From the NCBI RefSeq assembly GCF_003206715.1, contig NZ_PZJU01000002.1:1-64000 (forward strand): DNA of 64,000 bases, read 5' to 3'. Below the pieces are notes generated by a model, which worked only from the letters and a program-made list of their open reading frames with translations, searched no databases and was not told where the DNA came from. Source of the DNA: Salinicola peritrichatus. Lineage in GTDB: Bacteria; Pseudomonadota; Gammaproteobacteria; Pseudomonadales; Halomonadaceae. Within the stretch, counting starts at the first letter, position 1; every line of letters starts with the position of its first letter. The position numbers were made by a program, and so were the translations under genes. Below, piece after piece: positions 26,052 through 35,072 of this stretch.

Positions 26052-26341
26052 TAGACGTGATTCTCCTGTCGAGAGCGTGAATTAGGCTCGCTCGGGCTGG
26101 CGGCGTAACCACCACCGACTGGCGTGTAGGGAGATGTATCACCAGCAAGAAGCGATAACTAATACGGAGTGCGGACGTTCTGATACCTAAAAGGTATCAG
26201 GACTACGCCATGTCAGGCGCCGTGGCGTTTGGCGGTTTGGACAGGCTGAGCGTGGTCTATGGCGTATTCGACCAATGTCTGATGGGCAGTAGCAGTAATG
26301 TCTTTAGGTTATCGCCATACCTTCGCGTCACGAGGCAGGCC
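26052..26341. other. Divergent control region of the rhamnose operon
   Basis: 290 bp between rhmD and the LysR start, containing the palindrome described separately at 26180-26200. No gene seen. Confidence 0.6.
26180..26200. promoter_or_regulatory. Perfect palindrome, candidate LysR-type operator
   Basis: CTGATACC (26180-26187), TAAAA spacer, GGTATCAG (26193-26200). It contains TACC-N5-GGTA, a T-N11-A LysR box, centred between rhmD and the LysR gene. Confidence 0.72.
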
Positions 26342-27286
26342 ATGGAGGACATGGATCACTACGCAGCGCTGATCAACCGGCTGCGCTACAAGCATCTGTC
26401 GATGATCTCGCTGCTGGATCGTCATCGGAACCTGCATCAGGCGGCAGGCGCACTGAACATGTCCCAACCGGCGGCCACGCGCATGCTGCGCGAGATCGAG
26501 ACCACCTTCGAATGCCAACTGTTCGAGCGCACTCCTCGCGGTTTGACGCCGACGCCGCTGGGCGAAGTCCTCATCGGCTTCGCCGACAATGCCCTCACCC
26601 GGCTGGATCGCTTCGCGGAGGAGTTGCATCGCCACCGTAGCGGCGATCACGGACAGCTCGTCGTCGGTGCCATCATGGGTGCCGCACCGGATCTGGTGGC
26701 GGATGCCGTCATCGCGATGAAGCGCGACAGGCCGCGTCTGCGTCTACGCCTGATGGGCGAGACCAGCGATCAGTTGGTATCGCTACTGGCACACAATCGT
26801 ATCGACCTCGCCATCGCGCGTTTCGCCACGGCAATGGAGCACAACCTGTTCGACTTCGAGCCACTGGGTAACGAGACGATGATGGCGGTCGTGCGGCGTG
26901 AACATCCGCTGGCGGGTGATCGCGATCTTTCACTCGAACCACTGCTCGAAGCCTGGCCCTGGATTCTGCAGCCCCTGGCGACACCGGCGCGTCAACTGCT
27001 GGAAAAGGAGCTCGAGCTCCACGGCCTGGTCTCCCCCCGCGATGTCGTCGAATGCGGGTCGATCTTCGCCGCGCTGCAACTCGTCCAGCGCAGCGACGCC
27101 ATCCTGGTCATGTCGGAGTCCGTGCTTCGCGACTATCTGGCTTTCGATATTCTGACGCCGCTGTCGGTCTCGATCGGCCAGACACTGGCGCCTTTCGGCC
27201 TGCTGACGCGTAAGAACGAAACGCTCAACGAACCGGCACGCCACTTCTGTGAGATATTGAGACAGGCAGCTATGCTGAAACGGTGA
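26342..27286 (+). CDS. LysR-family regulator of the rhamnose operon (GbpR-like)
   Basis: A 314-aa LysR-type activator. The helix-turn-helix is at about residues 12-70 (RYKHLSMISLLDRHRNLHQA, then MSQPAATRMLREIE), followed by a substrate-binding domain. The sequence style is that of the galactose-binding-protein-regulator subgroup, which governs sugar and aromatic catabolism. I chose ATG 26342 (MEDMDHYAALINRLRYKH), since the upstream 44 codons of the longer ORF run through the promoter region and the palindrome. Effector is probably a rhamnose-pathway intermediate (inference). Confidence 0.85.
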   Translation: MEDMDHYAALINRLRYKHLSMISLLDRHRNLHQAAGALNMSQPAATRMLREIETTFECQLFERTPRGLTPTPLGEVLIGFADNALTRLDRFAEELHRHRSGDHGQLVVGAIMGAAPDLVADAVIAMKRDRPRLRLRLMGETSDQLVSLLAHNRIDLAIARFATAMEHNLFDFEPLGNETMMAVVRREHPLAGDRDLSLEPLLEAWPWILQPLATPARQLLEKELELHGLVSPRDVVECGSIFAALQLVQRSDAILVMSESVLRDYLAFDILTPLSVSIGQTLAPFGLLTRKNETLNEPARHFCEILRQAAMLKR

Positions 27287-27301
27287 ATCACTTCGTGATT
27301 C
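27285..27301 (+). terminator. Hairpin at the LysR stop codon
   Basis: GAATCAC-TTC-GTGATTC is a perfect 7-bp stem with 3-nt loop starting inside the stop codon. Only a weak T-poor tail follows. Confidence 0.45.
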
Positions 27302-27551
27302 TCGTTCAAACGAATTGGATCACCATGACGCACGGGCCAATATCAAGAGCGTGATGCTCTGTTCTTCGACCCACTCGCCGGTAGCGCTGGACATCAAGAC
27401 CGAAGCCACGGCGATCTCCGATGCCGAGCATCAGATGGCGGATGAAAAACTCATCGCCGCCGAAAAGATCGTCATGGAAACGGCCCAGTGGCTGAGATCG
27501 AAACCATTCGGATGAATAAAACCATTTGGACAGATGAAGCGACCGGCAGGA
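27302..27551. other. Gap with an unidentified short open frame
   Basis: On the plus strand about 27351-27515 reads VMLCSSTHSPVALDIKTEAT and ends QWLRSKPFG. It looks like the C-terminus of some protein without its beginning. I do not recognise the family; treat as a possible remnant. Confidence 0.3.
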
Positions 27552-28640
27552 TCAGCCCGGTACTTCGGCGGACTGCTCGATCGCGTCCACCCACTCGTGC
27601 AGGGCAACCGCATCCTGGAAGGTCGGCGCCGTGCGCGTACCGTGGCGGATGTCGTCGGCCAGGCGCGCATAAATGCGCGCCACGTTGCGCGCCGCGGCTT
27701 GCTTCGGCCAGTTCGCATAGGCCGACTCGGGCGGCATCAGCGGCGCCAGTGTCTTGTCCTCGCCGCGCGCGCCACGCACGGTCAATGGCACCATTTGCGC
27801 ATGACCCAGCCCCGCCGTCACCTGGATGTCGCCCTCGGTGCCGTTGATTTCCCAGAGCAGGTTGGTGCCGCGGCAGACACCGCCGCGATAGTGGATGGAA
27901 ACCGCGGCGCCGCTCGCCAGGGTGCCATGCGCCATGATCTGGTCGGGTGCGGTTTTGGGGCGCGTCTCGCCGGTGTCGGTGACCCGGACGGTATCGAAAC
28001 GGCTGGCGAAGCGGGCGGAGAGCGCCCCGAAATCACCCAGCACGTCACGCATGGCCGCCAACGTATGCGCCAGCGGAATCGATTGCATGGTCGCGCCGTT
28101 TTTCTTGTCGAACAGGTAGTAATAGTCGGCAGTGGTCTCGCCGGCCCAGTTGCCCCCCGATCCGACCAACGTCGTCGACAGAACCTCTCCCACGTAGCCA
28201 TCGGCGATCAGCTTACGCACATGCTCGACCTCGAGCGCCGTACGCGCCTGGGTGCCGGCGACCGCGACCACGCCCCTTTCCTGCGCGAGCTGGGCAAGCT
28301 TTCGAGCCTCGACCAGTCCATTGCCGAGCGGCCATTCACAGTAGACGTGCTTACCGGCTTCCAGCGCAGCCGTCACCAGTTCCAGATGATGAGGGACCTT
28401 GACGGTCACGACGACGAGATCGACCTCCGGTGAGGCGACCAGATCCTTGGCACTGGCAAAGGCATGCGGCAGGCCAAGCGCCTCGGCGGTATGGCGACCG
28501 CTCTCCGGCGTGCTGTTGGCGACGCCGACCACGGTGAAGGTGTCGGACAGCGCCCTGAGCGCGGGAATATGCGCGGTCGCCGCCCAATGGCTGTCCGGAT
28601 TGAGACCAATGAAGCCAACGCGGATGGGGTGATCAGTCAT
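27552..28640 (-). CDS. Gfo/Idh/MocA-family oxidoreductase
   Basis: A 362-aa NAD(P)-dependent dehydrogenase. N-terminal Rossmann fold: IRVGFIGLNPDSHWAATAHI (~6-25) and VDLVVVTVKVPHHLELV; the EWPLG motif (~102) is the family's EKP-like position, here Glu-Trp-Pro. The C-terminal domain forms the substrate sheet. The pattern is close to yeast Gal80/galactose-1-dehydrogenase-like members. Substrate unknown, probably a sugar or polyol. Last gene of the minus-strand set cupin-MFS-dehydrogenase-dehydrogenase. ATG 28640 has AAGGAGA upstream. Confidence 0.85.
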   Translation of the reverse strand: MTDHPIRVGFIGLNPDSHWAATAHIPALRALSDTFTVVGVANSTPESGRHTAEALGLPHAFASAKDLVASPEVDLVVVTVKVPHHLELVTAALEAGKHVYCEWPLGNGLVEARKLAQLAQERGVVAVAGTQARTALEVEHVRKLIADGYVGEVLSTTLVGSGGNWAGETTADYYYLFDKKNGATMQSIPLAHTLAAMRDVLGDFGALSARFASRFDTVRVTDTGETRPKTAPDQIMAHGTLASGAAVSIHYRGGVCRGTNLLWEINGTEGDIQVTAGLGHAQMVPLTVRGARGEDKTLAPLMPPESAYANWPKQAAARNVARIYARLADDIRHGTRTAPTFQDAVALHEWVDAIEQSAEVPG

Positions 28641-28771
28641 GGTGACGTCTCCTTCTGCAGGACTCGGGAACGATACTTTTCCGGGCCCGGAATGCTTCAT
28701 TCTGCGACGTAGCAGCGCAGAGCTGCGGCAGGCCGCGCTCGCGATTCGCCCCCGGGCCGAAATGATCAAGC

Positions 28772-29413
28772 CTATCCATAGCGCTCGAAGCGATAAGTCA
28801 GTTTCGGATTGACGCCGGGGGCATAGGCTAGCTGGGCGGTGAGCATGGCGAATGGCTCGATGTAACGGGCCACATGGAGCGGTCCGGCATCCACGGGATC
28901 GAATCCTACATCGCCGATCAGGCTCGCAGCCACGGCTCTCGCCTCGGCATCATTACTACAATAGACGACATTCGGACGCTCGGGCCGACCCCGAGCCGCG
29001 AAGACGTCGAAGAATGCCTCGCTGGGAACGGTCTGAAACGCGGCCACTACCTTCGCCTGAGGAATGCGCCGCGCCAGTGCCTCCGCGCCCGACTGCATGT
29101 GCGCTATGACGAGTTGCGTGTCGGAGGGGTCCAACGGCACGCAGCAGGTCAGGACGACCTTGCCGGACAGATCCCCAGCTTGACGCAATACATCTTCCAG
29201 TTGGGACCAGTATACCGCGAGCAATATCGCATCGGCCCCGTTCGCCGCTTCCGCCGGCGTACCGGTACTTGCCCTCGCCCCTGCCTGATGGGTCAGATCA
29301 TCCAGTTTCGCTTGGCGGCGGGAATAGCTGAAAATGACCTCGTGTCCCGCGTGGGCGAACAGTACACCCAGTTTCCCGCCCATTCGACCGCATCCCAGAA
29401 TGCCAATCTTCAA
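28772..29413 (-). CDS. NADPH-dependent F420 reductase-like dehydrogenase
   Basis: A 213-aa protein with an N-terminal NADP-binding motif KIGILGCGRMGGKLGVLFAH (residues 2-21) and FSYSRR, as in NADPH:F420 oxidoreductase-like proteins of bacteria that do not use F420. The start codon is TTG at 29413, preceded by AAGGAGGAG; the alternative starts would remove the nucleotide-binding motif. Real substrate unknown. Its C-terminal part (YIEPFAMLTAQLAYA) fits the family's dimerisation helix. Confidence 0.8.
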   Translation of the reverse strand: MKIGILGCGRMGGKLGVLFAHAGHEVIFSYSRRQAKLDDLTHQAGARASTGTPAEAANGADAILLAVYWSQLEDVLRQAGDLSGKVVLTCCVPLDPSDTQLVIAHMQSGAEALARRIPQAKVVAAFQTVPSEAFFDVFAARGRPERPNVVYCSNDAEARAVAASLIGDVGFDPVDAGPLHVARYIEPFAMLTAQLAYAPGVNPKLTYRFERYG

Positions 29414-29484
29414 GACATCTCCTCCTTATCCAACGAGTGGACTTGTGGTCTCATCTCAAGGCGTGTGCCCAGCACATCTCTCGT

Positions 29485-30699
29485 TCATGCAGCTTGCCGT
29501 GGCACCTCACGATACTCGGAGGCCGGGTTCCTGGCCGCGATCAGCGTGACGACGCAGGCGATGATCGCCAGCGCCCAGTAGCCGCTCAGCACCTGCGGCA
29601 GGCTCAAGAAGCGCGCGAACTGCCCCGCCACCAGCGAGGGAATCGCCGCGCCGCAGTAGCAGGTGGTGAAAATCACCGAGAAGACGCCCGCGCGTTCGTG
29701 GGGCTCGGCGTTGGCGAGCAAGCCCCGGATGCTCCCCGACAGCACCGCTCCCTGCGCCACGCCGGCACAGGCGCTGGCGACGAGGAACGGGACGACCAGG
29801 CTCGACATCAACGATGCCAGCAGCCCGCCCACGCAGACGGCAAAGGCCACGGTCCCGATGCGTTGCGCCCCGGCGGGAGATAGCCTGCTGCTCAAGGGAC
29901 CGCCCAACGCGCTGGGTGCCATGTAGGAGGAGAAGACGATGGCGGCGATCAGAGCGCTCGACGTGCCGAGTTGGTCCGTCGCCAACGATGGACCGAACGC
30001 CTGGAAGAATCCGCCCAGCGCCCAGGTAGCGACGAAGATGCAACTGGCGACGGGAAACAGCTTCCAACTCGCGTGCGGCAGCGCGAATCGGGGCCGCAGG
30101 GAGGCGAACGCACCCGCATGGCGAGGCGATGTCTCACGACTCAGCAGCACCAAGACGGCGCAGATCGCCAGGCCGGCCATGATCGTCAGATAAGGCACGA
30201 CCGTTCTCAGCGGCGCATATTCGAACAGCGCGCCGGAGATGATGGCACCGATCGTCAGGCCGATCATGGTGCCGGTGCCGGTCACGGCGGGCGCGAGCCA
30301 GGCCGGCTTATGCGGGGCGTTATCGGTGACGAAGGCCGCAGCGGCACTGGACGCCAGGCCGCAGGATAATCCTTGTAGAACCCGGCCGACGATCAACGGC
30401 GTCACGCTGGAGACGTTCAAGAACACCACGCATGCCAGCGTGCCCAGAACGACAGAGAGCAACACGACCGGACGCCGGCCGATATAGTTCGACAAGCGGC
30501 CGAAAATCAAGAGTGCCGTGATCGCGCTTGCGAAATAGAAGACGGCGGTCAACGAGAGGTCGAAATAGGACAACCCCTCGGCAGCGCGATAGATCGCATA
30601 CAATGGAATGGGCGTCGCCGAGGCGGCGAAAACCACAATGAGCGATAACGACGCCGCCCAGAAACCCAGCCAGTGCGGGGTGTGTGAAGGAGATGACAT
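29485..30699 (-). CDS. MFS transporter
   Basis: A 404-aa major facilitator protein with about twelve membrane segments. The loop 2-3 motif FGRLSNYIGRRPVVLLSVVL (about 64-83) is the canonical MFS signature, and RVLQGLSCGLASSAAAAF is segment 4. Drug or metabolite efflux is the usual role of this DHA1-like type. It sits between the cupin gene and the two dehydrogenase genes; substrate unknown. ATG 30699 with GAGGACG upstream. Confidence 0.87.
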   Translation of the reverse strand: MSSPSHTPHWLGFWAASLSLIVVFAASATPIPLYAIYRAAEGLSYFDLSLTAVFYFASAITALLIFGRLSNYIGRRPVVLLSVVLGTLACVVFLNVSSVTPLIVGRVLQGLSCGLASSAAAAFVTDNAPHKPAWLAPAVTGTGTMIGLTIGAIISGALFEYAPLRTVVPYLTIMAGLAICAVLVLLSRETSPRHAGAFASLRPRFALPHASWKLFPVASCIFVATWALGGFFQAFGPSLATDQLGTSSALIAAIVFSSYMAPSALGGPLSSRLSPAGAQRIGTVAFAVCVGGLLASLMSSLVVPFLVASACAGVAQGAVLSGSIRGLLANAEPHERAGVFSVIFTTCYCGAAIPSLVAGQFARFLSLPQVLSGYWALAIIACVVTLIAARNPASEYREVPRQAA

Positions 30700-30884
30700 C
30701 AGGCGTCCTCTTGCATCCCTTGTAGAGACAGATGAAATCGATCATGTACCGCCCCATGGACCAGGCGCCTCCTTCCAAGCAGCCAGCCACCCAGCGACAT
30801 GATCGTGTGAGAGATGCCCTTGGGCCGAACCCACCATCTCCTCCAACACGCTCTCTATGCGTCAAATCGACGCGGCGCGGGTTC

Positions 30885-31286
30885 TTACGCTTTGCCTTCG
30901 TACTCGTCGTCCTTGACCTTTTCCAGCCAAGTGACCGGGCTCCCGTCGATGGACTCCTGAATGGCGATATGAGTCATCGCGACATCCGGCGCGGCGCCAT
31001 GCCAGTGTTTCTCGCCGGCCGGGAACCACACCACGTCGCCGGGGCGGATCTCTTCGATAGGGCCGCCCTCGCGCTGCACCCTGCCGAAACCAGCCGTCAC
31101 GATCAATGTCTGCCCGGCGGGATGAGTGTGCCAGGCAGTACGCGCGCCAGGCTCGAACGTCACCGCCGCACCGCCGGTCCGGCCAGGCTCCTCGGCACTG
31201 AATAGCGGATCGATGCGCACCGTACCGGTAAAATAGTCTTCCGGCCCCGGCACGGAGGGTTGTGTCCCTACTCGGTTGATTTTCAT
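30885..31286 (-). CDS. Cupin-domain protein (cytosolic)
   Basis: A 133-aa single cupin. Metal-site motifs: [17 protein letters not shown] (cupin motif 1) and [17 protein letters not shown] (motif 2). It has no signal peptide. It is divergent from the LysR gene at 31409 and strikingly similar to the secreted cupin at 32577-33041 (shared [27 protein letters not shown]). ATG 31286 has AGGAGGAG upstream. Family members of this type are annotated as quinone- or carboxymuconolactone-linked cupins; activity unknown. Confidence 0.85.
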   Translation of the reverse strand: MKINRVGTQPSVPGPEDYFTGTVRIDPLFSAEEPGRTGGAAVTFEPGARTAWHTHPAGQTLIVTAGFGRVQREGGPIEEIRPGDVVWFPAGEKHWHGAAPDVAMTHIAIQESIDGSPVTWLEKVKDDEYEGKA

Positions 31287-31408
31287 AATCTCCTCCTGAA
31301 CACAGTGGATGAAGTGTCGATTCATAGTGATAGCATCGTCCATCTTAGCAGCCCGTTCTCGAGTGATAATGGACGAACCTCGGCAGCACCTATGAAAGGA
31401 GCTCATAA

Positions 31409-32299
31409 ATGCTCAGAGAGAACATGACGGGATTGGTGGCATTCGCCACGGTTGCCAGGGCGGGCACGTTTACCAAGGCGGCGGCGCAGTTGGGCGTTTC
31501 CCAATCGGCGCTCAGCCATACCGTTCGCGATCTCGAAGAGAGATTGGGCGTTCGTGTCCTGGCCCGGACCACGCGCAAGGTCGCCCCTACCGTCGAGGGC
31601 CAACGGCTGCTGGAACGCGTGGTGCCGATGCTCGACGAACTCGAGGATGAGCTCTGGTCGGTGATCGATACGCGGGAAAAACCGATGGGTCATTTCCGCA
31701 TCACGACGACCGACTACGCGGCCGATACGCTCATCTGGCCGAAACTTCGCCCCGTGTTGAAGCAGTATCCGGATATCAGTGTCGAGGTGATCACGGATTA
31801 CCAACTCACGGATATCGTCGAATCACAGTTCGACGCAGGCATTCGCCTTGGAGAACAAGTCAGCGAAGGGATGATCGCGGTGCGCATCGGACCCGATTTC
31901 GCCATGCGTGCCGTAGGCGCGCCCAGCTACTTTCAGGAGCGTGGCAAACCCCAGACGCCACAGGAACTCACAAAACACAACTGCATCAATCTAAGATTGC
32001 CCACGCATGGCGGTTTATACGCGTGGGAGTTCGAAAAAGACGGTCGGGAGATCAAGGTCAAGGTTCAAGGACAACTCACGTTCAACACGATCGACCCCGT
32101 TCTGCGAGCGGCCGTCGACGGCTATGGGATCGGCTACGTGCCCGATGGCCTGGCGGCGGATTCCATTGCCCGAGGGGAACTCGAAGCCGTACTCGAGGAG
32201 TGGTCTCCTCCATTCACCGGCTATTTTCTCTACTATCCTCATCGAAGACAGTCTTCTCCCGCCTTCTCGATACTGATCAAGGCACTATGCGTGGATTGA
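31409..32299 (+). CDS. LysR-family transcriptional regulator
   Basis: A 296-aa LysR regulator: N-terminal helix-turn-helix ([40 protein letters not shown]) and a C-terminal effector domain with [20 protein letters not shown], typical of the DmlR/YafC subgroup. It stands between the two cupin genes and probably regulates both directions. Start ATG 31409, GAAAGGAG upstream. Confidence 0.9.
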   Translation: MLRENMTGLVAFATVARAGTFTKAAAQLGVSQSALSHTVRDLEERLGVRVLARTTRKVAPTVEGQRLLERVVPMLDELEDELWSVIDTREKPMGHFRITTTDYAADTLIWPKLRPVLKQYPDISVEVITDYQLTDIVESQFDAGIRLGEQVSEGMIAVRIGPDFAMRAVGAPSYFQERGKPQTPQELTKHNCINLRLPTHGGLYAWEFEKDGREIKVKVQGQLTFNTIDPVLRAAVDGYGIGYVPDGLAADSIARGELEAVLEEWSPPFTGYFLYYPHRRQSSPAFSILIKALCVD

Positions 32300-32395
32300 A
32301 CCTTGCATTCGGAGACGACGTCTTCCCGTCATAACCTTCCGCCTCCCGTCAACGAGCGATCGAGGTCATCGACTTTTCAGTGCACTGGAACTGCC

Positions 32396-32436
32396 TGAAT
32401 TCATGAAATCTCCTCATGAGTGTTTTCATGAATTCA
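32396..32436. promoter_or_regulatory. Three-part palindrome of TCATGA sites upstream of the secreted cupin
   Basis: TGAATTCATGAAA (32396-32408) and TTTCATGAATTCA (32424-32436) are perfect 13-bp inverted arms. The spacer contains CTCATGAG (32413-32420), itself palindromic. Thus three TCATGA centres lie 12-13 bp apart. It may be an operator array for the LysR or another dimeric regulator. Confidence 0.55.
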
Positions 32437-32446
32437 ATGTGGCCGC

Positions 32447-32485
32447 CCCTGGAGAGCTATGCGAAGGTTCTCCAGGGTTCTTTTA
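32447..32485 (+). terminator. Rho-independent terminator
   Basis: CCCTGGAGA (32447-32455) pairs with TCTCCAGGG (32469-32477), followed by TTCTTTTAG and an AT-rich stretch. It would end the LysR transcript before the secreted cupin gene. Confidence 0.72.
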
Positions 32486-32576
32486 GATGATTATTTTATT
32501 TAAGTTTTTCTTAAGATCTTCAACTTCTTCAACATTTGAAACTTCAATGAGTCACTGACAGGTGGAGGTTAACCTC

Positions 32577-33041
32577 ATGAAAACCAGCAAGCTGATAGCG
32601 GCATTAGGCCTGACGATAATGGCAGGCATGGCACACGCTCAAAACATGGAGATCACGCATAACGAGGAGCGTCAGACCGTCGTGGGATGTTCCGATCTGT
32701 TCGTCGGGCATGCTCTGATCAATCCGCTGTTCGGAAGTACCGAACATACACGGGCAACGGCTGGAGAAGTCACCTTCTCTCCCGGCGCGCGCTCCAACTG
32801 GCACACCCATCCCGCGGGTCAGACCTTGATCGTGACCTCCGGCTCCGGCTGGATTCAGGATGAGGGTGGCGAGAAACGTGAGATCAAGTCGGGAGACGTG
32901 ATCTGGATACCGCCCGGCGTCAAGCACTGGCATGGGGCATCGGCTGACAACTCCATGACCCACATCGCCATCCAGGAAGAAGTCGATGGCAACAATGTGG
33001 AGTGGATGGAGCCGGTCAGCGACGATCAGTACCAAGACTGA
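32577..33041 (+). CDS. Secreted cupin-domain protein
   Basis: A 154-aa protein with a signal peptide ([20 protein letters not shown], cut near AHA-QN) and one cupin domain: [19 protein letters not shown] and [17 protein letters not shown]. It is a periplasmic paralogue of the cytosolic cupin on the other side of the LysR gene. ATG 32577, GTGGAGG upstream. It is followed by the CMD lipoprotein gene; the pair may act together on an envelope quinone or peroxide substrate (inference). Confidence 0.85.
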   Translation: MKTSKLIAALGLTIMAGMAHAQNMEITHNEERQTVVGCSDLFVGHALINPLFGSTEHTRATAGEVTFSPGARSNWHTHPAGQTLIVTSGSGWIQDEGGEKREIKSGDVIWIPPGVKHWHGASADNSMTHIAIQEEVDGNNVEWMEPVSDDQYQD

Positions 33042-33060
33042 TCGGAAATACCGCTCCCTC

Positions 33061-33095
33061 CGACATCCGACCCACGAACGATGGGCCGGATGTCG
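33061..33095. terminator. Long hairpin between secreted cupin and CMD genes
   Basis: Arms 33061-33074 and 33082-33095 pair at 13 of 14 positions with a 7-nt loop. No strong T tract follows, so it may attenuate rather than terminate. Confidence 0.5.
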
Positions 33096-33148
33096 TGATC
33101 GTTCTCCGTCGTTCTCCCCAGCCACGGTTTCCCCAGAGGATCGACGTC

Positions 33149-33943
33149 ATGCGCTCGAAAAGTCTCTATGTATTCCCGCTTATGGGTCTGCTAACGGCCT
33201 GCAGCCAGCTTCCCGAGTCCCAATCGGTGAGAGATTACACACCCGCGCCGGATGCCACGGAGATGAAGCGCGTCTCGCCGGCTTTCGCTCACTACAGCGA
33301 CGACATGGTCATCGGCGATCTCTGGCATCGCGCCGGGTTGAGCCCGAGGGACCGCAGCATCGTCACGCTGTCGGCGCTCATTACGCAACAGCAGGTCGCC
33401 GAGTTGCCCTATCACTTCAACCTGGCACTCGATAACGGCGTCACCCCCAACGAGCTGTCGGAAATCATCACTCACCTGGCCTTCTACACGGGTTGGGGCA
33501 ATGGGACGACGGCCGTTGCAATCCTGAACGATGTCTTCGAGGAGCGCGGCATCGACAATTCGTCGTTGCCTTCCGAGCCGACGCAGCGCCTCCCCCTGAA
33601 CGAGGAAGCCGAGGCGACACGCAAAGCGCTGGTCGACGAGCGCTTCGGCGATGTCTCCCCCGGCGTGGTCCAGTACACCACCGATGCGCTGTTCCGCGAT
33701 CTCTGGCTGCGTCCCGGTCTGGCGCCACGGGATCGCAGTCTGGTCACCGTCAGCGCGCTCGTTGCCGCCGGCCAACCCGAACAGGTGACTTTCCACCTCA
33801 ATCGTGCCATGGACAACGGTCTGACCAAGGAAGAGGCGTCAGAAACCCTCACGCAATTGGCGTTCTATGCAGGATGGCCGAAGGTCTTCTCCGCGCTGCC
33901 AGTATTCAAATCGGTCTTCGAGTCCCGGGGCTTGGAAAGCTGA
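33149..33943 (+). CDS. Tandem carboxymuconolactone-decarboxylase-domain lipoprotein
   Basis: A 264-aa protein with a lipoprotein signal (MRSKSLYVFPLMGLLTACSQ; lipobox LLTAC, Cys at residue 18). It carries two copies of a CMD/AhpD-like domain: LWHRAGLSPRDRSIVTLSAL ... HLAFYTGWGNGTTA, and LWLRPGLAPRDRSLVTVSAL ... QLAFYAGWPKVFSA. The AhpD CxxC pair is absent, so disulfide peroxidase activity is unlikely. The double domain plus membrane anchor is unusual. ATG 33149 is chosen because it gives the lipobox. It follows the secreted cupin and precedes two SDR genes. Confidence 0.85.
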   Translation: MRSKSLYVFPLMGLLTACSQLPESQSVRDYTPAPDATEMKRVSPAFAHYSDDMVIGDLWHRAGLSPRDRSIVTLSALITQQQVAELPYHFNLALDNGVTPNELSEIITHLAFYTGWGNGTTAVAILNDVFEERGIDNSSLPSEPTQRLPLNEEAEATRKALVDERFGDVSPGVVQYTTDALFRDLWLRPGLAPRDRSLVTVSALVAAGQPEQVTFHLNRAMDNGLTKEEASETLTQLAFYAGWPKVFSALPVFKSVFESRGLES

Positions 33944-34220
33944 GAGGCGTCGTTCGAAAGCCTCATATCGATCGAGAATCCCATTATTGAAATGGCTGCT
34001 TGATCTTCGAGCGGTGGTCATTATCGATCATTCGCAAGGGGATATGAGTGAGACATCGCACCGGCATTTCATATGGGTTATCGACGGATAAACATGTTCA
34101 TTCTCCCGTCTATGAGAGCGGATTATCATTCATGAAGCCAACTACTAAGTCCTATTGCCTTGGCGGCCTTATCAAAACAATACCTCAGGTCTAGCCTTGT
34201 CGGTTCATCCAAAGGAGGCA
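33944..34220. other. Intergenic region before the SDR genes
   Basis: About 277 bp, AT-richer than neighbours, probably a promoter region for the SDR genes. No gene seen. Confidence 0.4.
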
Positions 34221-34988
34221 ATGAACATGGAAACCTACTTTTTCGACAAGGTCGCCCTGGTCACTGGCGCGGCCATGGGCATGGGCTTCGCCACAGCCAG
34301 GGCGTTCGCCGAGGAAGGTGCCAAGGTCGTGCTCTCCGACATCAGCCAGAAGGCACTCGACGAGGCGGTGCGGACGCTCAAGAACGAAGGTCACGACGTG
34401 ACCGGCATTCTCTGCGACGTAGCCAAGGAAGAACAGGTCGCCAATCTCGTCGAACGGACCGTCGCCACCTACGGCCGCCTGGACGCAGCCTTCAACAATG
34501 CCGGCGTGCAGAGCGACGCCGCCGAGACCGCCGATGCCACCAGCGAGGAGTTCGCCCGCGTCAACTCGATCAACCTGTTCGGCGTGTGGTGCTGCATGAA
34601 GTACGAGCTCGCCCAGATGCGCAAGCAAGGCAGCGGCGCCATCGTCAATTGTTCTTCGCTCGGCGGACTGGTCGGGTTGCCCGGCCGCTCGATCTATCAC
34701 GGCACCAAGCATGGCGTGGTTGGCATGACCAAGAGCACGGCGCTGGAGTATGCCTCGCGTGGCATCCGGGTCAACGCGGTGTGTCCCGGCACCATCGATA
34801 CGCCGATGGTCGCGAAGATGGTCGAGAGCGGCGACCTGCCGCTGGAGGACATTCTGCGCGAACAGCCGATCGGCCGTCTGGGCAAACCCGAGGAGATCGC
34901 CTCCGCCGTGGTCTGGCTGTGTGGCCCGGGTTCCACCTTCGTCATCGGCCATTCGCTACCGGTCGACGGCGGCTTCACCGCCCACTAG
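34221..34988 (+). CDS. SDR-family oxidoreductase
   Basis: A 255-aa classical short-chain dehydrogenase: TGAAMGMGFATARA (cofactor), NNAGVQSDAA, NCSSLGGLVGLPGRSIYHGTK-like Ser-Tyr-Lys site and VNAVCPGTIDTPM. ATG 34221 has AAAGGAGG upstream. Substrate unknown; glucose/ribitol-type dehydrogenase fold. It precedes a second, divergent SDR gene by 84 bp and may share its operon. Confidence 0.87.
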   Translation: MNMETYFFDKVALVTGAAMGMGFATARAFAEEGAKVVLSDISQKALDEAVRTLKNEGHDVTGILCDVAKEEQVANLVERTVATYGRLDAAFNNAGVQSDAAETADATSEEFARVNSINLFGVWCCMKYELAQMRKQGSGAIVNCSSLGGLVGLPGRSIYHGTKHGVVGMTKSTALEYASRGIRVNAVCPGTIDTPMVAKMVESGDLPLEDILREQPIGRLGKPEEIASAVVWLCGPGSTFVIGHSLPVDGGFTAH

Positions 34989-35072
34989 GGCAACCCTCGA
35001 CGTACGCTCTCGAAGCGTAGGCCGCGCGCCGCCGAGAATTCACCGAATCCCGTCATGCCACAGGAGTCAGTC

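Noticed and set aside
32396-32436. Rho-independent terminator
   Set aside because: The spacer is itself palindromic and there is no T tract; an operator reading fits better. The true terminator is at 32447-32485.
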